Assembly: GCA_015056125.1 (NCBI GenBank)
Contig: SVGW01000018.1
Coordinates: forward strand, 1 to 43,676
Reading direction: 5' to 3'
Length of the DNA stretch: 43,676 nucleotides
DNA from: Clostridiales bacterium
Lineage (GTDB): Bacteria > Bacillota > Clostridia > Christensenellales > Aristaeellaceae
Below, piece by piece: positions 40,317 to 43,676 of this stretch. The notes below the pieces were generated by a model. That model saw only the letters and a list, made by a program, of their open reading frames with translations. It had not been told where the DNA came from and searched no databases. The position numbers were made by a program, and so were the translations under genes. Numbering within the stretch: the first letter of the stretch is position 1; each line of letters begins with the position of its first letter.

Positions 40317-42506
40317 TTATCTTCCGTTCTCCATCCGCCGCGCCAGGCTTTCCACATGCAGCCGGGCAAAATTTGCCCCGGCTGCGGTCTGTTCCTGGCT
40401 TTGGGGTGTATCCCCCATGAGCAAAAGAAACTGGCTTACCTTCAGCCCAAGCGCCTCCTGCATCTCCCGGTCGCTTCCCCGGGGGGATACCAGATAATAG
40501 CACAGCAGGGAATCCTTCTGGCCCATTCTGTGAGCCCGGTCCTCCGCCTGGGAATGCACCGCCGGAGACCAATCCAGTTCTCCAAACACCACGCAGGTGG
40601 CCCTTTGCAAATTCAGCCCGCTGGCCGCCCGAAGGGAAATGCAGCATAATTGGGTTTTCCCCGTCATAAACCTGTCCACTGCATTTTCCTTTTGTACCGC
40701 CGTTTCCCGGCCGGTGATAAACACGGGGTGCTCGCTTTTCAGTTCTTTTTTATAGATATCCATCACCCCATGGTGGTGGGCAAAGAGCAGCACCCTCTCC
40801 CCCGCCCCCAGCAGCGCCTTTACAAACTGGCACACGTAGGGCGCTTTGGCAAGGCCGGTAGCCTGGCGCTCCTCCTGGGAAATCTGGTCTTCAAGAAGGG
40901 CCCGTTCGGAAGCAGTCAATTCTCCGTTTCTTTGCCACCGATACAGCTTTTCCCGGATAGAACCCATCAATTGCTGATAGAGGCTGTCATCCGCATCAAT
41001 TTCCTGCACCAGCCTGCGTTTTTCCGGAAGTTCCGGCAATACCTCCTGCTTGGTTCTGCGTAGCATCAATCCTTCTCTTCTTAAATGCTCGCCCAGAAGT
41101 TCAGGCTTTAGCACAATGCGATTCCCATACCCCGCGCACCATTCCCGGGTGAAGGATTCCCAATCTCCCAGGAAATGAAAATCCAGGATGTTGACCACAT
41201 TCCATATTTCGCCGCCGTAATTATAAATAGGCGTGCCGGAAAGGCCCATCACACGCTCGCAGGATTCGGAAAGCAGGCTGGCAGCGCTGTATTTTTCCGT
41301 GCCGGTGCGGCGAAGCTCCTGCACCTCATCAAAAATCACCGTATGAAAATTCAGCCGGGGCAATTCCTCTTTCCAGCCCCGAAGCAATAAATAGTGGAGA
41401 ATATACACGTCTGCTTCCGGAAGCGAATAAGGGGTGAGGCCCTTGATTAAATGAACACGCGGTTCCCGGCCCTCCACGCGCAAAAACCGTTTCGCTTCCG
41501 CCATCCAATTTCGGCATAGATGGGGCGGCGGCACAATGAGCAGGGGAAATTTTCCCTCCTGTGCCGCGCAGGCCAGCGCCTGTACCGTTTTGCCAAGGCC
41601 CATTTCATCGGCAAGCAGCGCCCTTGGGGTAAGCATAAGCCAGGATAAGCCCTGCTGCTGGAAGGGGCGAAGCTCCCCTGAGAATACAGCGGAAGAGGGC
41701 TGCATAGCAGGGGGGGCCGTCTTTGCTGCCTCCCGGTTGCGGTAGTATTCCCGGGCCTGGGAAAGGGCCTTGCGCCACCTTTCCTGATCCCGGGGCGCTA
41801 TCTGCAAAGGATAGCGCTGCATCAGCCAATTCACATCGCCGATGATCCTCCGGTGGGCAGTAAACCGCGCTTCTCCCCTTTTGGAATCGCTTCCCGGAAA
41901 CAGGCGCTTGGCCAACTCCGTCACCCCGGGATCTCCCTTGATCGTCCAGCATTTCCGCCGGGCATTATAGGAAAGGGTGCCGTAAAAAGGCCCGCCCGCA
42001 TCCGTATCACGCAAAAAGGGCGGGATCCCTTCATTTTCAATTTCCTGAAGAATTTTATCCTCCAGCCCTAAAAAACGATCTTCCTCCTGCGTGGACGCTT
42101 CCTCTATCGGAAGCGCGCCGGCGCTTGGCACCTGGCCCAGCCCCTCCGCCGCCACCCCCCATAGCTTTTGTAGGCTCACCGGATACACCGGCACATTTCC
42201 CGCATAGGCAGGCACATCGGGGATTTTTTCAGAAATCAGAATCAGGGAAGAAAGCTTGCCCGATTCCCCGTATCGGCGCAATTGCCTTTCAATGGCGGCC
42301 TTTTCCGGCCTGCCCCGCTTAATTTCAATGCCCACATCACCGCACAGAAAATCAATCCGGCACCGGGGCGCCAAGGGGGCCTCATGGAGAAAATCAATGC
42401 CTGCCCGCTCAAGCGCCTCCGCCACCAGGCCATGCAAATCATATTCATCCTGGGGCCGTGGGGTGCGAAGGCACAAAAGCGCCTGCAAAATCGTATCGGC
42501 AGTCAT
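40317..42506 (-). CDS. SNF2-family helicase with N-terminal PD-(D/E)xK nuclease-like domain
   Basis: 729 residues. Residues about 20-115 hold a RIDFL ... GIEIKRG pattern (D-x(n)-ExK) resembling the core of PD-(D/E)xK nucleases. A long linker follows, then the two SNF2 lobes: ADEMGLGKT P-loop near 302, DEVQ box II near 394 (DEAH/DEGH expected), MGLSGTP, and in lobe two GLNLQRATCVVF and the arginine finger motif QAEDRAHRMGQ near 650. It probably remodels or cuts DNA using ATP. The start is the ATG at 42506 with AAAGGAGCACGCCC before it. Role unknown. Confidence 0.85.
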   Translation of the reverse strand: MTADTILQALLCLRTPRPQDEYDLHGLVAEALERAGIDFLHEAPLAPRCRIDFLCGDVGIEIKRGRPEKAAIERQLRRYGESGKLSSLILISEKIPDVPAYAGNVPVYPVSLQKLWGVAAEGLGQVPSAGALPIEEASTQEEDRFLGLEDKILQEIENEGIPPFLRDTDAGGPFYGTLSYNARRKCWTIKGDPGVTELAKRLFPGSDSKRGEARFTAHRRIIGDVNWLMQRYPLQIAPRDQERWRKALSQAREYYRNREAAKTAPPAMQPSSAVFSGELRPFQQQGLSWLMLTPRALLADEMGLGKTVQALACAAQEGKFPLLIVPPPHLCRNWMAEAKRFLRVEGREPRVHLIKGLTPYSLPEADVYILHYLLLRGWKEELPRLNFHTVIFDEVQELRRTGTEKYSAASLLSESCERVMGLSGTPIYNYGGEIWNVVNILDFHFLGDWESFTREWCAGYGNRIVLKPELLGEHLRREGLMLRRTKQEVLPELPEKRRLVQEIDADDSLYQQLMGSIREKLYRWQRNGELTASERALLEDQISQEERQATGLAKAPYVCQFVKALLGAGERVLLFAHHHGVMDIYKKELKSEHPVFITGRETAVQKENAVDRFMTGKTQLCCISLRAASGLNLQRATCVVFGELDWSPAVHSQAEDRAHRMGQKDSLLCYYLVSPRGSDREMQEALGLKVSQFLLLMGDTPQSQEQTAAGANFARLHVESLARRMENGR

Positions 42507-42534
42507 GGGCGTGCTCCTTTCCTGTTTCCTTTCC

Positions 42535-42562
42535 ATTATACTATCGAAAAAAGGATGCGCAA
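42535..42562 (-). promoter_or_regulatory. Promoter of the SNF2 helicase gene
   Basis: On the minus strand, TTGCGC (42557-42562), 16 bases, a perfect TATAAT (42535-42540), about 29 bases before the ATG. Confidence 0.6.
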
Positions 42563-42646
42563 GAGAAAGGATTATTTTTTTCAAAAAGAAATTGCAAATT
42601 TTTCTCTCCGCCCCTTGCGCTTCTATGAATTTCAGCCGATCTGTGG

Positions 42647-42652
42647 TATACT
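42647..42652 (+). promoter_or_regulatory. -10 box of polA
   Basis: TATACT at 42647-42652; the -35 region is weak (TATGAA 17 bases upstream). It lies too close to the ATG at 42671 for a long leader: the transcript would start near 42659, just before GAGGTGATTTC. Confidence 0.4.
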
Positions 42653-42670
42653 GAATGATGAGGTGATTTC

Positions 42671-43676
42671 ATGCGGGAAACTTTTCTGGCCGTAGACGGC
42701 AACAGCTTGATGCACAGGGCTTTTCACGCCCTGCCCCTGATGGATGCGAACGGAATTTATACCAATGCCGTGCATGGCTTTTTATCCATGCTTTTAAAGG
42801 CTTATCAGGAATTATCTCCCCGCTATATCGCCGTGGCTTTTGATACCCATGTGCCCACCTTCCGCCATACGGCCTATGCCGATTATAAGGCGGGCCGCCG
42901 GGCCATGCCGGAGGAAATGCGCCCCCAATTTCCCATTATCAAGGAAATCCTTTCCGGAATGGGCCTGGGCGTGCTCAGCGTGGACGGCTATGAGGCGGAT
43001 GATATTTTGGGCACCCTCTCTAAAAAATGTCAGGAAAACGATATGGACTGCGTGCTGCTGACCGGCGACCGGGATGCTTTGCAATTGATCGGCAACGGCA
43101 CCAAGGTGCTTTTCACCCGCAAGGGGATCACCGAAAGCACCCTTTTTGACGCGGCCGGCGTAAAGGAATACTTTGGCGTAATCCCCGAACAGGTGACCGA
43201 CTGGAAGGGCCTGATGGGCGACGCCAGCGATAATATCCCCGGCATTCCCGGGGTGGGCGAAAAGACGGCGCTGAAGCTGCTGAATGAATACAGCACCCTG
43301 GAAAATGTGCTGGAGCACGCGGGCGAAATCAAAGGCAAGCTAGGCGAAAAAGTGCGGGGCAATGCAGAATTGGCAAAATTCTCCAAGGAATTGGCCACTA
43401 TCCGCCCCACCGCCCCTATTTCCTTTGATCTTCCCTCCTTTGACGCCTCCCACATGGGCGACGGCATGCCCCTGCTTCGCAAATATCAGCTAAACGGCAT
43501 TGCCTCCCGCCTGGAAAAAATGAGCCCGGAGGCTGCCGCCATCCAGGCAGAACCCGAGGAAATAGCATTTACCCAGGAAACCCTTTTAGAGCCAAGCGCT
43601 ATTTCGGCTTTTATCCGGGCGACCGAAAATCAGCCCACCGCCCTTCACGTGACCCCTTCTCATCTCACCGTTGCTG
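42671..43676 (+). CDS. polA: DNA polymerase I, 5' part (5'-3' exonuclease domain)
   Basis: The gene runs off the window; the first 335 codons are present. LAVDGNSLMHRAFHALP, FDTHVPTFRH, YKAGRRAMPEE, EADDILGTL, LTGDRDALQL and GDASDNIPGIPGVGEKTA are the flap exonuclease metal-site and H3TH motifs of the 5' nuclease domain. The exonuclease core ends near residue 290 and the linker toward the 3'-5' exonuclease and polymerase domains follows. GAGGTGATTTC precedes the ATG. Divergent from the SNF2 helicase gene. Confidence 0.95.
   Translation, partial: MRETFLAVDGNSLMHRAFHALPLMDANGIYTNAVHGFLSMLLKAYQELSPRYIAVAFDTHVPTFRHTAYADYKAGRRAMPEEMRPQFPIIKEILSGMGLGVLSVDGYEADDILGTLSKKCQENDMDCVLLTGDRDALQLIGNGTKVLFTRKGITESTLFDAAGVKEYFGVIPEQVTDWKGLMGDASDNIPGIPGVGEKTALKLLNEYSTLENVLEHAGEIKGKLGEKVRGNAELAKFSKELATIRPTAPISFDLPSFDASHMGDGMPLLRKYQLNGIASRLEKMSPEAAAIQAEPEEIAFTQETLLEPSAISAFIRATENQPTALHVTPSHLTVA

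Noticed and set aside
1-43676. tRNA, rRNA, CRISPR arrays, transposases or phage genes
   Set aside because: None seen by eye on either strand; short tRNA-like folds could be missed without a scan.

Overview
Organism. The window looks like the chromosome of an anaerobic, probably gut-dwelling Clostridia member. It carries a complete SCIFF (six-cysteines-in-forty-five) peptide with its radical SAM maturase, a pair that is near-universal in Clostridia. It also has CotF-type spore coat genes behind a sigma-G-like promoter, a SpoIIE/RsbW/STAS partner-switching set, ferredoxin-tailed aldo/keto reductases typical of anaerobes, AGGAGG ribosome sites, and glycoside hydrolases for plant or host glycans. 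The bases look moderately GC-rich, with one visibly AT-rich patch at about 30.8-31.6 kb. I cannot place it below class level. Housekeeping genes (purC, lgt, recX, degV, polA) show this is chromosome, not plasmid or phage.

Layout. (1) 1-14.4 kb, all on +: the end of a STAS anti-anti-sigma gene, a membrane SpoIIE-type phosphatase, an RsbW-type kinase, the wreck of an alkylsulfatase gene, a Sfp-type phosphopantetheinyl transferase, a 2983-residue trimodular NRPS (A-T-C-A-T-C-A-T-reductase), and a MATE exporter with an RsbW-like ATPase domain fused to its C terminus. (2) 14.4-19.9 kb: repeat-rich spacers around convergent GH2 and GH92-like genes. (3) 20.1-23.1 kb: SCIFF precursor, maturase and an Orn/Lys/Arg decarboxylase. 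(4) 23.1-30.7 kb: a minus-strand run (aldo/keto reductase, M20 peptidase, GH78-like, Ldh-family dehydrogenase) divergent from a second GH78-like gene. (5) 30.8-36.1 kb: an AT-rich DUF1801/GNAT pair, a serine hydrolase with recX, two CotF-like coat genes, lgt and a second Fe-S aldo/keto reductase. (6) 36.3-43.7 kb: ECF sigma/anti-sigma pair, degV divergent from a DUF1836 regulator, purC, a SNF2 helicase with a nuclease-like N terminus, and the start of polA.

How the parts fit. The NRPS locus is the most notable system. The first adenylation domain lacks the Asp that anchors an amino acid amino group. The third has a Lys in the pocket, as in Glu-activating domains. The last domain is a thioester reductase. 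Together these suggest an N-acylated dipeptide aldehyde ending in an acidic residue, in the same class as the predicted ruminopeptin-type protease inhibitors of gut Ruminococcus. The PPTase would prime the carrier domains and the MATE pump could export the product. The neighbouring phosphatase/kinase/STAS set, plus the RsbW-like domain on the pump itself, raises the possibility that partner switching controls export or expression. That link is inference; the parts are visible in the sequence.
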